A stretch of DNA of 43,004 bases, taken from assembly GCA_937885175.1 (NCBI GenBank), contig CAKZZO010000040.1, positions 1 through 43,004 on the forward strand, read 5' to 3'. The DNA is from an uncultured Treponema sp. GTDB taxonomy: Bacteria; Spirochaetota; Spirochaetia; Treponematales; Treponemataceae. The notes beneath the pieces are model-generated. The model was not told where the DNA came from, searched no databases, and saw nothing but the letters and a program-made list of their open reading frames with translations. Positions 33,069 through 40,102 of the stretch are shown here, one piece after another. The position numbers were made by a program, and so were the translations under genes. Position 1 is the stretch's first letter. Each line of letters begins with the position of its first letter.

Positions 33069-33347
33069 GCAGGAAAAAAATCATCTGCAGAAAAAAGATA
33101 TGCGCAGAGCGAAGTTCGCCGCTTGCACAACAAGGCAATTAAGAGCGAATGTCGTACTGTCGCTAAGCAGTTTGTAGCAGCTGTTCAAAAGAAAGATCAG
33201 GCTCTTGCTCAGGATAAGCTTAAGGTACTCGTATCGAAGTTGGATTCTGCTCGCAGCAAGGGTGTTCTCACTCGTAACGCTGTATCCCGCAAGAAGTCAC
33301 GCATGATGAAACTCTACAATGTTTCATTTGCGGCTGCGGCAAACTAA
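33066..33347 (+). CDS. rpsT: 30S ribosomal protein S20
   Basis: The 93-residue protein reads (M)AGKKSSAEKRYAQSEVRRLH and contains KSECRTVAKQFVAAV, SKLDSARSKGVLTRNAVSRK and KSRMMKLYN, the S20 signature. The start is TTG 33066, 8 nt after GGAGG; no ATG fits. E. coli rpsT also starts with UUG and is under translational feedback by S20. It binds 16S rRNA helices 9 and 44. It has its own promoter and terminator and is followed by HU. Confidence 0.95.
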   Translation: MAGKKSSAEKRYAQSEVRRLHNKAIKSECRTVAKQFVAAVQKKDQALAQDKLKVLVSKLDSARSKGVLTRNAVSRKKSRMMKLYNVSFAAAAN

Positions 33348-33351
33348 GTCG

Positions 33352-33413
33352 AACTGACATAAAACGGTGTTGTTATCTTTGCATTGCAGACAGCACCGTG
33401 GTCAGTTTTTTTT
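33352..33413 (+). terminator. rpsT terminator, two-part stem
   Basis: Outer stem AACTGAC/GTCAGTT (33352-33358, 33401-33407) encloses ACGGTG/CACCGT (33364-33369, 33394-33399) and is followed by eight T. HU's ribosome site begins a few bases later, so HU depends on read-through or a promoter I do not see. Confidence 0.8.
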
Positions 33414-33425
33414 GTGAGGAGAGGT

Positions 33426-33752
33426 ATGTCTGATAAAAAGGTCACGAAATATGATTTGGTTGAGTCAGTCTACCAGAAAATCACAGGTTGTGAAAAACAC
33501 CTTGTTCAGGACCTTGTAGAACTTTTATTGACGGAATTAAAAGATTCGCTCAAAGAAGGCGCAACAATTGAACTTCGGGGTTTTGGCACTTTTGAGCCTC
33601 GCCTACGAAAGGGACGGTCTAAGGCTCGTAATCCCAAGACGGGTGAGCAGCTTTCTGTTGCTCCTCATTATGTTGCGGCTTTCCGTTCTGGTCAAGAATT
33701 AAAAAAGGCACTCTGGGATTTGCCCGTTCTTGATAATTCAAACTCAAAATAA
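33426..33752 (+). CDS. HU/IHF-family DNA-binding protein
   Basis: The 108-residue protein starts at ATG 33426 with AGGAG 5 nt upstream. It has the HU core: VTKYDLVESVYQKITGCEKH, ELKDSLKEGATIELRGFGTF and the beta-arm EPRLRKGRSKARNPKTGE. A short C-terminal tail follows (LWDLPVLDNSNSK). It is a nucleoid protein that bends DNA. The initial lag (MSDKK) and ~15-residue tail make it a little longer than E. coli HU. It is 12 bp ahead of lnt. Confidence 0.93.
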   Translation: MSDKKVTKYDLVESVYQKITGCEKHLVQDLVELLLTELKDSLKEGATIELRGFGTFEPRLRKGRSKARNPKTGEQLSVAPHYVAAFRSGQELKKALWDLPVLDNSNSK

Positions 33753-33764
33753 TTTTTCTTTTGT

Positions 33765-35249
33765 ATGACGGTAAAGTCTTTCTTGTCGTCGCTTTTCCTG
33801 TGTTTTCTTTCACTTTTTTGTATTGTCTGTGCGCAGCCTGGACTGCTTTTTTCTTCCGGACTTGCTTTTTTTGGCTGGATTTCCTATATTCCTTTCTTCC
33901 TGCTTTTGCGTTTTTCTTCAGTCAGAATGGCAGCTCTTTGGGGAGCCCTGTATGGTTTTTGTAAGTTTTTTCTGCTCATGTTCTGGCTTATTACCTACAA
34001 TCTTCCGGCTCTGTTTGGCATAAGCCTTGCAATGGCTGGTGAAACTGCTTTTATATGCCTTTTGTGCGGACTCCTTCAAAAAAAAATCCCCCGTTTTTCA
34101 TGGATGCTCATGCCGCTTGTTACGCTTTTTTTTGAATTCTTGCGTACAACTGGTGAATTAGGCTTTTCCTACGGCATTGTGGGCTACAGCCAGTGGCGGA
34201 TAGGGCTGTTGGTGCAGTCCGCATGGATTTTTGGCGTATGGGGCACTTCTTTTGCAATCATGCTCACTGGTTCTGTTTTTGCCTTTTATGCAGAAAGCGT
34301 GATAAAGGCATCGGAAAAGAAGACGAGGTTTGTTTGGAAAGGGGCTGATTGTGCACGGGCACTGGTACTTGTTGCCTGTCTGCTTATCTTGCTGGTGGTC
34401 GGCATGGTGAGTGGCTTGCTGGCAGATAGGCATGAAAAAGAAAATAAAATGCTTTCTGTCGCCCTGATTCAGCCCAACAGTAATCCTTGGAAGAATGGTT
34501 TGGATGCCTATGCTGATGAGCTTGTTTCCCTCATTGAACTGACGGACAAGGCCCTTTCTGAGCATCCCGAAACGCAACTGGTAGTGTGGAGCGAAACCGC
34601 CTTTGTTCCTGATTTGGTAAAGCATTATACGCAGTCCCTTGACCCGGGGCGCAGGCTTCTTTCTCAACGGCTTTTGCGCTATATTGACGGAAAGTCTGCC
34701 GCATTTGTACTGGGAAACAATCATCAGGAAAAGGATGAGGACGGTATGCATGAGTATAACAGTGCCTTGTTTTTTCAAGCGGGAAAAAATGTTCTTCCGC
34801 CAGAACCGCTTGTATACAATAAGATGCGGCTGGTTCCCTTTACCGAACAGATTCCCTATCCCCGTTTGCTTTGGCCTTTGGCAAAAGCCTTTGGCTCTGA
34901 TGCCCACTATTGGTCGGCTGGAAAAAAAACAACCGTCTTTACGGTGGATGGCGTTCGCTTTTGCACGCCAATTTGTTTTGAAGATACCTTCGCTTCTGTC
35001 ATAAAGAAAATGTGTCGGGAGGGTGCGGAAGTCATCGTAAATCTTTCCAATGATTCCTGGTCGCACAGTCTTGCCTGCCAGAATCAGCACTTGTCCATGG
35101 CTGTTTTTCGTTGTGCAGAAAATCATGTGCCGGCGGTTAGAAGCACGGCAAGCGGACAGACCTGCATTATTGACGCACGGGGGCGTGTTGTGGCAGAACT
35201 GGAGCCTTTTACTCCCGGCTATCTATGTGGCAGTCTGTCTATACGGTAG
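33765..35249 (+). CDS. lnt: Apolipoprotein N-acyltransferase
   Basis: The 494-residue protein has about seven membrane helices in residues 1-220 and a periplasmic nitrilase domain after ALIQPNSNPWKNG. Catalytic residues are Glu in VVWSETAFVPD (or the nearby PFTEQIP Glu), Lys in VYNKMRLVPF and Cys in TPICFEDTF. It adds the third acyl chain to lipoproteins in the inner membrane. The window itself encodes several lipoproteins that would be substrates. It lies 12 bp behind HU, probably co-transcribed. Confidence 0.93.
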   Translation: MTVKSFLSSLFLCFLSLFCIVCAQPGLLFSSGLAFFGWISYIPFFLLLRFSSVRMAALWGALYGFCKFFLLMFWLITYNLPALFGISLAMAGETAFICLLCGLLQKKIPRFSWMLMPLVTLFFEFLRTTGELGFSYGIVGYSQWRIGLLVQSAWIFGVWGTSFAIMLTGSVFAFYAESVIKASEKKTRFVWKGADCARALVLVACLLILLVVGMVSGLLADRHEKENKMLSVALIQPNSNPWKNGLDAYADELVSLIELTDKALSEHPETQLVVWSETAFVPDLVKHYTQSLDPGRRLLSQRLLRYIDGKSAAFVLGNNHQEKDEDGMHEYNSALFFQAGKNVLPPEPLVYNKMRLVPFTEQIPYPRLLWPLAKAFGSDAHYWSAGKKTTVFTVDGVRFCTPICFEDTFASVIKKMCREGAEVIVNLSNDSWSHSLACQNQHLSMAVFRCAENHVPAVRSTASGQTCIIDARGRVVAELEPFTPGYLCGSLSIR

Positions 35250-35275
35250 ATTTTTTATCTGAAATAGTGTAGAGT
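35247..35275 (+). promoter_or_regulatory. Possible bactofilin promoter, leaderless type
   Basis: TAGAGT (35270-35275) is followed by 6 nt and the ATG at 35282. The -35 (TAGATT, 35247-35252) is poor, so this is the weakest member of the set. Confidence 0.5.
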
Positions 35276-35281
35276 ATAGGT

Positions 35282-35743
35282 ATGGCAGAAGAAACTGAAG
35301 CAAAGACAAAGGAAGATAAGGCAGTCCTTACTGAAAAAAGCAAGAAAAATGTTACGGTTCTTGGACAGGAAACTGAATTTGACGGCGTAATTGAATTCAC
35401 CGACAATCTGGTGATTACGGGAAAATTCAACGGTACCATCAATGCAACCGGTGACCTGGAAATTGAGAAAACGGCTGTCTGCAAGGTTGATACAATAAAT
35501 GCCAATTCATTGGTTATTTCAGGTAAAATTACGGGTAATATGCTTGTGCCTGAGCGTGTGGAAATGTGTTCAGGCAGCAAGGTGCAGGGTGATGTGGTCA
35601 CCTCTCATATCCGTATTGCTGATAATGTTGAATTTGACGGTCAGGTTACCATGCTGGATTCTGTTCCTGATGTTGACCTTTTTAGCGTTGCATCTGATGA
35701 ATACAAAAAGGCAATGGTACTCAAATCTGATACACCGAGATAA
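35282..35743 (+). CDS. Bactofilin (polymer-forming cytoskeletal protein)
   Basis: The 153-residue protein has a charged N-terminal tail (MAEETEAKTKEDKA) and a DUF583 beta-helix with short repeats: VLGQETEFDGVIEFTDNLVI, GKFNGTINATGDLEI, NSLVISGKITGNMLVPERVE, GSKVQGDVVTSHIRI. Bactofilins form membrane-linked filaments that guide cell-wall synthesis and cell shape. It lies just ahead of ruvA by 2 bp, so the promoter may also drive ruvAB-queA. Confidence 0.92.
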   Translation: MAEETEAKTKEDKAVLTEKSKKNVTVLGQETEFDGVIEFTDNLVITGKFNGTINATGDLEIEKTAVCKVDTINANSLVISGKITGNMLVPERVEMCSGSKVQGDVVTSHIRIADNVEFDGQVTMLDSVPDVDLFSVASDEYKKAMVLKSDTPR

Positions 35744-35745
35744 TC

Positions 35746-36387
35746 ATGTTTAATAGTCTGACTGGCACGATTACACAGAAATTACCCCAGAAACTCTGTC
35801 TGGACACGCAGGGCATTGAGTGGGATATCATTGTGCCCGACACTTCTTTGGATGCATTGCCCCATGTGGGAGAAAGAGCACGGGTTTTTACCTATTTGCA
35901 GCATACTGACGCGGTGATGACTCTCTTTGGCTTTGCAAGCGAGCGGGATAGGGCTCTTTTTTTTGATTTACTTAAAGTTGACGGCGTGGGACCAAAGAGT
36001 GCGGTAAAAATCATGAGCAGTATTGCCCTGGAGCAGTTGGTTGTGGCTCTTGACGACGGAAATCTTGCCGCCCTTGAAAAAATCCCAGGGCTGGGAAAAA
36101 AGACTGCCCAGAAGATGCTCCTTGCCTTAAAAGGAAAACTGACACTGGACGAAGGTGGCTCAAAACAGTCCGTGGTGCAGAAGCCTGGTGGAGCATATGC
36201 CGATGTTATTTCTGCCCTGACGAACATGGGCTACGACAGGCGTGACGTGGAGGCAGTCATTACTCGTCTTGTCGATGAGTTGAAGAATGCTCCTGCTGCA
36301 TCTGGCGAAAAGGCATTTACGGATATGCTTCCTTCGGCAAAAGAGGAAATGCTCTTTAGGCGAGCCATTGTAGAACTGGCACAATAA
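35746..36387 (+). CDS. ruvA: Holliday junction DNA helicase subunit RuvA
   Basis: The 213-residue protein has an OB domain (MFNSLTGTITQKLPQKLCL), two helix-hairpin-helix motifs (LLKVDGVGPKSAVKIMS; LEKIPGLGKKTAQKMLLAL) and a C-terminal three-helix domain (YADVISALTNMGYDRRDVEA). RuvA tetramers hold the junction and load RuvB. The length is typical. ruvB starts 49 bp later. Confidence 0.96.
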   Translation: MFNSLTGTITQKLPQKLCLDTQGIEWDIIVPDTSLDALPHVGERARVFTYLQHTDAVMTLFGFASERDRALFFDLLKVDGVGPKSAVKIMSSIALEQLVVALDDGNLAALEKIPGLGKKTAQKMLLALKGKLTLDEGGSKQSVVQKPGGAYADVISALTNMGYDRRDVEAVITRLVDELKNAPAASGEKAFTDMLPSAKEEMLFRRAIVELAQ

Positions 36388-36436
36388 TTCTTTGCTCAAA
36401 TGAAGGCGAAATACATAGGCGGGACAGAGATAAAAA

Positions 36437-37531
36437 GTGAGACGGATTGATACTCAGGACGCAGATTTTGATGACGCACTGAATCTTGCTGCACGGTCGG
36501 GTGGGGCAACGCACATTGTCCGTGCTGACCTTCCGTTGGATGATGATTTACAGGAAGGAAGTCTGCGGCCTCAGCTTTTGCATGAGTTTTTGGGGCAGAA
36601 TGCTATCAAGGAAAACCTGTCGGTATTTATCAATGCGGCGCGGGAACGGAAAGACCCCCTTGACCATCTCTTTTTGATTGGTCCGCCGGGACTGGGAAAG
36701 ACGACGCTTGCGGAAATTACTGCCCACGAACTTGGAGCGGACTTTAAGGTGACCAGTGCTCCTGCTCTTGATAAGCCCAAGGATTTGGCGGGCATCCTTT
36801 CTACGATTACACCGCGCACCGTGTTTTTTATCGACGAAATCCACCGCCTAAAGCCTGCAATTGAAGAAATGCTCTACATTGCCATGGAAGACTTTGAACT
36901 TGACTGGGTAATCGGGCAGGGGGTAGCGGCGCGCACTGTGCGTATTCCCATACCGCATTTTACGCTGGTGGGCGCAACGACAAAGGCTGGCATGGTGAGT
37001 TCTCCTCTTATCAGCCGCTTTGGCATTATCCAGCGCTTTAACTATTACAGCCATGAGGAACTTGCATCGATTATCAGACGCTCTGCGGGCATTTTGAACT
37101 GCACGGTGGATAACGATGCTGCGCTTTTGATGGCATCCTGCTCTCGGGGGACGCCGCGTGTGGCAAACCGTGTGCTTCGCCGCATGAGAGACTTTGCCCA
37201 GGTCTACGGAAATGGCCGCATAACGCTGAAAATTGCAGAAAACGGCTTGCAGAAACTAGGCATTGACGCTCTTGGGCTGGAAAAATACGACAGGGAAATC
37301 CTGCTTTCAATTATCAAAAACTTTGGCGGCGGTCCTGTTGGTGCGGAAACCCTTGCCATATCCATTGGTGAGTCCATGGACACATTGGAAGATTACTACG
37401 AGCCCTACTTGATTCAGTGTGGCCTTTTGCAGCGTACACCCAGAGGCAGAATGGTTACGCCAAAAGCCTACGAGCATCTGGAACTAAAGCCAGGTGACGT
37501 TCAGGGAAAAGAATTATCCCTTTTTGACTAG
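36437..37531 (+). CDS. ruvB: Holliday junction branch migration ATPase RuvB
   Basis: The 364-residue protein has the family opening LRPQLLHEFLGQNAIKENLS, Walker A GPPGLGKTTLA, Walker B VFFIDEIHRL, sensor 1 GATTKAGMVSSPLISRFG and arginine finger SRF. The C-terminal winged helix includes YEPYLIQCGLLQRTPRGRMV. The start is a GTG at 36437 with no strong ribosome site. It gives a ~40-residue N-terminal extension (RIDTQDADFDDALNLA) before the conserved core, longer than the E. coli protein. ruvC is not in the window. Confidence 0.95.
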   Translation: MRRIDTQDADFDDALNLAARSGGATHIVRADLPLDDDLQEGSLRPQLLHEFLGQNAIKENLSVFINAARERKDPLDHLFLIGPPGLGKTTLAEITAHELGADFKVTSAPALDKPKDLAGILSTITPRTVFFIDEIHRLKPAIEEMLYIAMEDFELDWVIGQGVAARTVRIPIPHFTLVGATTKAGMVSSPLISRFGIIQRFNYYSHEELASIIRRSAGILNCTVDNDAALLMASCSRGTPRVANRVLRRMRDFAQVYGNGRITLKIAENGLQKLGIDALGLEKYDREILLSIIKNFGGGPVGAETLAISIGESMDTLEDYYEPYLIQCGLLQRTPRGRMVTPKAYEHLELKPGDVQGKELSLFD

Positions 37532-37566
37532 GAGAAGAAAAATCCGCCTTTGCTGCGGGAGACACT

Positions 37567-38625
37567 ATGAAACTTTCTGATTTTACCTTTGACCTTCCTC
37601 AGGAATTGATTGCCCAAAAGCCAAGCGGCGTGCGTGGTGAGGATAAATTGATGCGCCTCGACCGCATGACGGGGGTGGTATCTCATTATGCCATGGCAGA
37701 TTTGCCCGACTTGATTGAAAGCGGTACATTGATGGTCTTTAACAACAGCAAGGTGCGCAGAAGCCGTTGCTACGGCATTAAGGAAGTCAATGGCCGGGGG
37801 GGCAGTTCAGAAAGTGAGCGTGAGTTCATGTTCCTCAATCAGACAGGGGCGGGATTGGACACCTGGCGAACCATGGTAAAGGGTGCAAAGAAAGTGAAGG
37901 AAGGAAACACCTTCCGCTTTCCTGACGGTTCGGTGGGAAGAATTGTCGATGTGGCAGAAGACGCGGGAACTGAATTCAGGACTATTCACTTTGACGAGCC
38001 CCTTTCGGAAGACTGGTTTGAGCGGAACGGACATATTCCCCTGCCGCCCTATATCCGCCGTGAAGACGACGACACTGACAGCGAACGCTATCAAACGGTG
38101 TATGCAAAGGAAACGGGAAGTTCTGCCTGTCCTACCGCAGGACTGCATTTTACTGAGCCTCTGCTTGCCCGTCTGCGGGAAAAGGGCATTGAACTTGACT
38201 GGGTTACTCTCCATGTGGGCTTGGGCACCTTTCTTCCTGTTCGCACGGAACATATTGAAGAGCACAAGATGCATGAGGAAGCCTACACGGTCTCCGAGGA
38301 TGTGGCGGAAAAAATCAATCAGGCAAAAAAAGACGGGCGCAAAATTCTTGCTGTTGGAACTACCAGCGTGCGTACTTTGGAGAGTGCGGCTGATGAAAAT
38401 GGATTTGTCCGGGCAGGAAGCGGCAGCACCCGTATCTTTATGTATCCCGGCTATCAATTTAAGGTTGTGGATCAAATCTTTACGAATTTCCACACGCCAG
38501 AAAGTACTCTCCTTATGCTGGTAAGCGCATTTGCCGGTCGCGAGCATATCTTGAACGCCTATAAAACTGCGGTGGAAAAGAGATATAGATTTTTCAGCTA
38601 CGGCGACGCCATGTTGATTCAATAA
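37567..38625 (+). CDS. queA: S-adenosylmethionine:tRNA ribosyltransferase-isomerase
   Basis: The 352-residue protein opens MKLSDFTFDLPQELIAQKPS and contains DRMTGVVSHYAMADLPDLI, VFNNSKVRRSR, CPTAGLHFTEPLLARL, HVGLGTFLPVRTEHIEEHKM and TNFHTPESTLLMLVSAFAG. It makes epoxyqueuosine in the wobble base of tRNAs for Tyr, His, Asn and Asp. It follows ruvB by 35 bp, and GGGAGA precedes the ATG. The ruvAB-queA order is common in bacteria. Confidence 0.96.
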   Translation: MKLSDFTFDLPQELIAQKPSGVRGEDKLMRLDRMTGVVSHYAMADLPDLIESGTLMVFNNSKVRRSRCYGIKEVNGRGGSSESEREFMFLNQTGAGLDTWRTMVKGAKKVKEGNTFRFPDGSVGRIVDVAEDAGTEFRTIHFDEPLSEDWFERNGHIPLPPYIRREDDDTDSERYQTVYAKETGSSACPTAGLHFTEPLLARLREKGIELDWVTLHVGLGTFLPVRTEHIEEHKMHEEAYTVSEDVAEKINQAKKDGRKILAVGTTSVRTLESAADENGFVRAGSGSTRIFMYPGYQFKVVDQIFTNFHTPESTLLMLVSAFAGREHILNAYKTAVEKRYRFFSYGDAMLIQ

Positions 38626-38643
38626 AGTGCAGTTTGCCTGAAT

Positions 38644-39444
38644 CTATCGAAGGTTTGCCCCTGAAATCATTGTCTTCGCATATGCCACCAAGTCTGACGT
38701 TTCTTTGTCTGTGTAGGGAGCGATTCCATTATAGTTTGCATCCAGGCAGTTTTCATTTCTAAACTGGGCAAACTGCCAGACTGCATCTGCAGGAAGTATT
38801 TTTGCAATCTCTGCGATGTCTTTTTTGCCGACAAGAGGGGGTACCAGTACGGTTCTCCATTCACGGCTGTCGGCGGGCAGTCTGGAAATAATTTGTATGG
38901 AGCGGCCTAGATTATCTATCATTTCAGACACGGTTTGCTGCGTAGCATGGGGGGCAACTAAGCCGTATCGAGCAGGACTTGTCTTTATGTCCATGGCTAT
39001 AAAGTCTGGGGCGGTGGCAGGATTTTTTATGATTGCTTCCAGTCGGTCGGGAAGCGTGCCGTTGGTATCCAGCTTTATCTTGTAGCCATAAGACTTGGCC
39101 TTTTCAATTAATGGAGCAAGGTGGGGGAATAAAAGCGGTTCACCGCCGCTAATCACAAAGCCTGTAAGTACATTTCGCCTTTTTTCCAGATGAGCAAAGA
39201 CTTCCTCCAAGGAAGCAAGGTTGCCGCTGTCACTTTTTTCATCGCCTGTGCTTTCTGCCAGAGAGGAGTCAACTAAGGCCCAGTTGTAGCAGTAGGGACA
39301 GCGCAAATTGCAGCCCTTGAGAAAAAAAGAAGATGCGACACGACCTGGAAAGTCAACCAGTGTTGTTTTTATGAGTGCACCTGCTGCTTCCGTAAAAAAA
39401 TCCCGCGCCAGGCGCGGGATTGCTTGACTGTCTTCCTTTTGCAT
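38644..39444 (-). CDS. nrdG: Anaerobic ribonucleotide reductase activating protein (radical SAM)
   Basis: The 266-residue protein has IKTTLVDFPGRVASSFFLKG followed by CNLRCPYC, the CxxxCxxC cluster motif, then VISGGEPLLFPH and IKLDTNGTLPDRLEAI, as in the NrdG2 branch. It uses SAM to place the radical on the glycine of its partner. The ATG at 39444 overlaps the TGA of the glycyl-radical gene by one base. The first ~20 codons contain a full terminator-like hairpin (39394-39420). The conserved part begins only after it, so the real start could be further in, though no ATG or GTG is present there. Confidence 0.88.
   Translation of the reverse strand: MQKEDSQAIPRLARDFFTEAAGALIKTTLVDFPGRVASSFFLKGCNLRCPYCYNWALVDSSLAESTGDEKSDSGNLASLEEVFAHLEKRRNVLTGFVISGGEPLLFPHLAPLIEKAKSYGYKIKLDTNGTLPDRLEAIIKNPATAPDFIAMDIKTSPARYGLVAPHATQQTVSEMIDNLGRSIQIISRLPADSREWRTVLVPPLVGKKDIAEIAKILPADAVWQFAQFRNENCLDANYNGIAPYTDKETSDLVAYAKTMISGANLR
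39394..39420 (-). terminator. Terminator-like hairpin inside the nrdG start (attenuator?)
   Basis: On the minus strand ATCCCGCG and CGCGGGAT form an 8-bp G+C-rich stem with a 5-nt loop, followed at once by seven T. It has all the marks of an intrinsic terminator but lies within codons 9-17 of nrdG. It could reduce nrdG output relative to the gene ahead, unless translating ribosomes melt it. Confidence 0.75.
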
Positions 39445-39995
39445 CAGACTGCTTCTGCAACCGGTTCCAGAATTGCAGTCAATTCCTCAACATTGTGTGC
39501 TCGCCCGATTTCATTGTTCTTCGCATCGTAAAAAATCACGGTTGGTGCTGCAAATACGCCTTTTGCTGCCGCTGCTTCCAAACCTGCTTCGGTGTCTACG
39601 TCAATCTGAACGCCATCCATAGCGACTTCTGCCATATAGTTCTTGACCGGCGGACAGTTAGGACAGGTACGGCGCATGAAGAATTCGTAGTGCAGGGCGT
39701 TTTCATTTGCTGTAGGCATTGAAATTGCCGCTGCTGGAGCAATCTGTGCAACAGAACCACAGTCGCAAGACTTGTTTTCTTCACTGACTGTGTATGTTAC
39801 AGGATCGTCATAGACGAACATTTTGCGGCTGTCAAATTCATCGCGCTTACCCTTGTTCCAGTTGCGGACGGCACGGTAATAGCCTACAATACGTGCGTAT
39901 ACTTCTGTCTGTGTGCCGTGTACATCTTTAAGTGCTGCCTTTGTCTCTGCGATTTCCGCTTCGATTGCTTCCAGTGTTCTTGTTTTTGGTGCCAT
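39444..39995 (-). CDS. Separate glycyl-radical subunit of class III RNR fused to a glutaredoxin-like domain
   Basis: The 183-residue protein has a helical start (TLEAIEAEIAETKAALKDV), then EVYARIVGYYRAVRNWNKGK with RDEFDSR, the C-terminal glycyl-radical signature of NrdD (Gly 38 in RIVGY). A linker with two Cys (SCDCG) leads to a thioredoxin-fold domain: FFMRRTCPNCPPVKNYMAEV (Cys 111, Cys 114) and GVFAAPTVIFYD with the cis-Pro. The upstream NrdD lacks exactly this radical segment. So the radical site is supplied in trans, joined to a likely electron donor. AGGGGG lies ahead of the ATG. Its own NrdR-type promoter precedes it. Confidence 0.85.
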   Translation of the reverse strand: MAPKTRTLEAIEAEIAETKAALKDVHGTQTEVYARIVGYYRAVRNWNKGKRDEFDSRKMFVYDDPVTYTVSEENKSCDCGSVAQIAPAAAISMPTANENALHYEFFMRRTCPNCPPVKNYMAEVAMDGVQIDVDTEAGLEAAAAKGVFAAPTVIFYDAKNNEIGRAHNVEELTAILEPVAEAV

Positions 39996-40026
39996 TGTAA
40001 TCCCCCTTTATAGTATCCCCTTTGCA

Positions 40027-40061
40027 ACGCTAAATATAGCGTAATTTTGTTATTTTGTAAA
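40027..40061 (-). promoter_or_regulatory. Promoter of glycyl-radical gene with NrdR-box over the -10
   Basis: On the minus strand TTTACA (40061-40056), 17 bp, TATATT (40038-40033). The -10 lies inside the palindrome ACGCTATATTTAGCGT (40042-40027), which matches the NrdR box consensus ACACwATATwTwGTGT at 14 of 16 positions. Confidence 0.8.
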
Positions 40062-40063
40062 GG

Positions 40064-40092
40064 TTTCAGCACTATATATATCGGCTGAAACC
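40064..40092 (-). promoter_or_regulatory. Second NrdR-box-like site inside an 8-bp inverted repeat
   Basis: GTTTCAGC and GCTGAAAC flank GCACTATATATATCGG (40069-40084), a 12-of-16 match to the NrdR box. Its centre is 42 bp from that of the -10 box, four helical turns. No T run follows, so it is a poor terminator for nrdD. Confidence 0.55.
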
Positions 40093-40102
40093 CGAAATTC
40101 CT

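Noticed and set aside
34158..35126. Long open frame antisense to lnt
   Set aside because: Shadow frame; lnt has all catalytic motifs.
40064..40092. Inverted repeat as nrdD terminator
   Set aside because: There is no T run on the minus strand and the loop holds an NrdR-box-like sequence.
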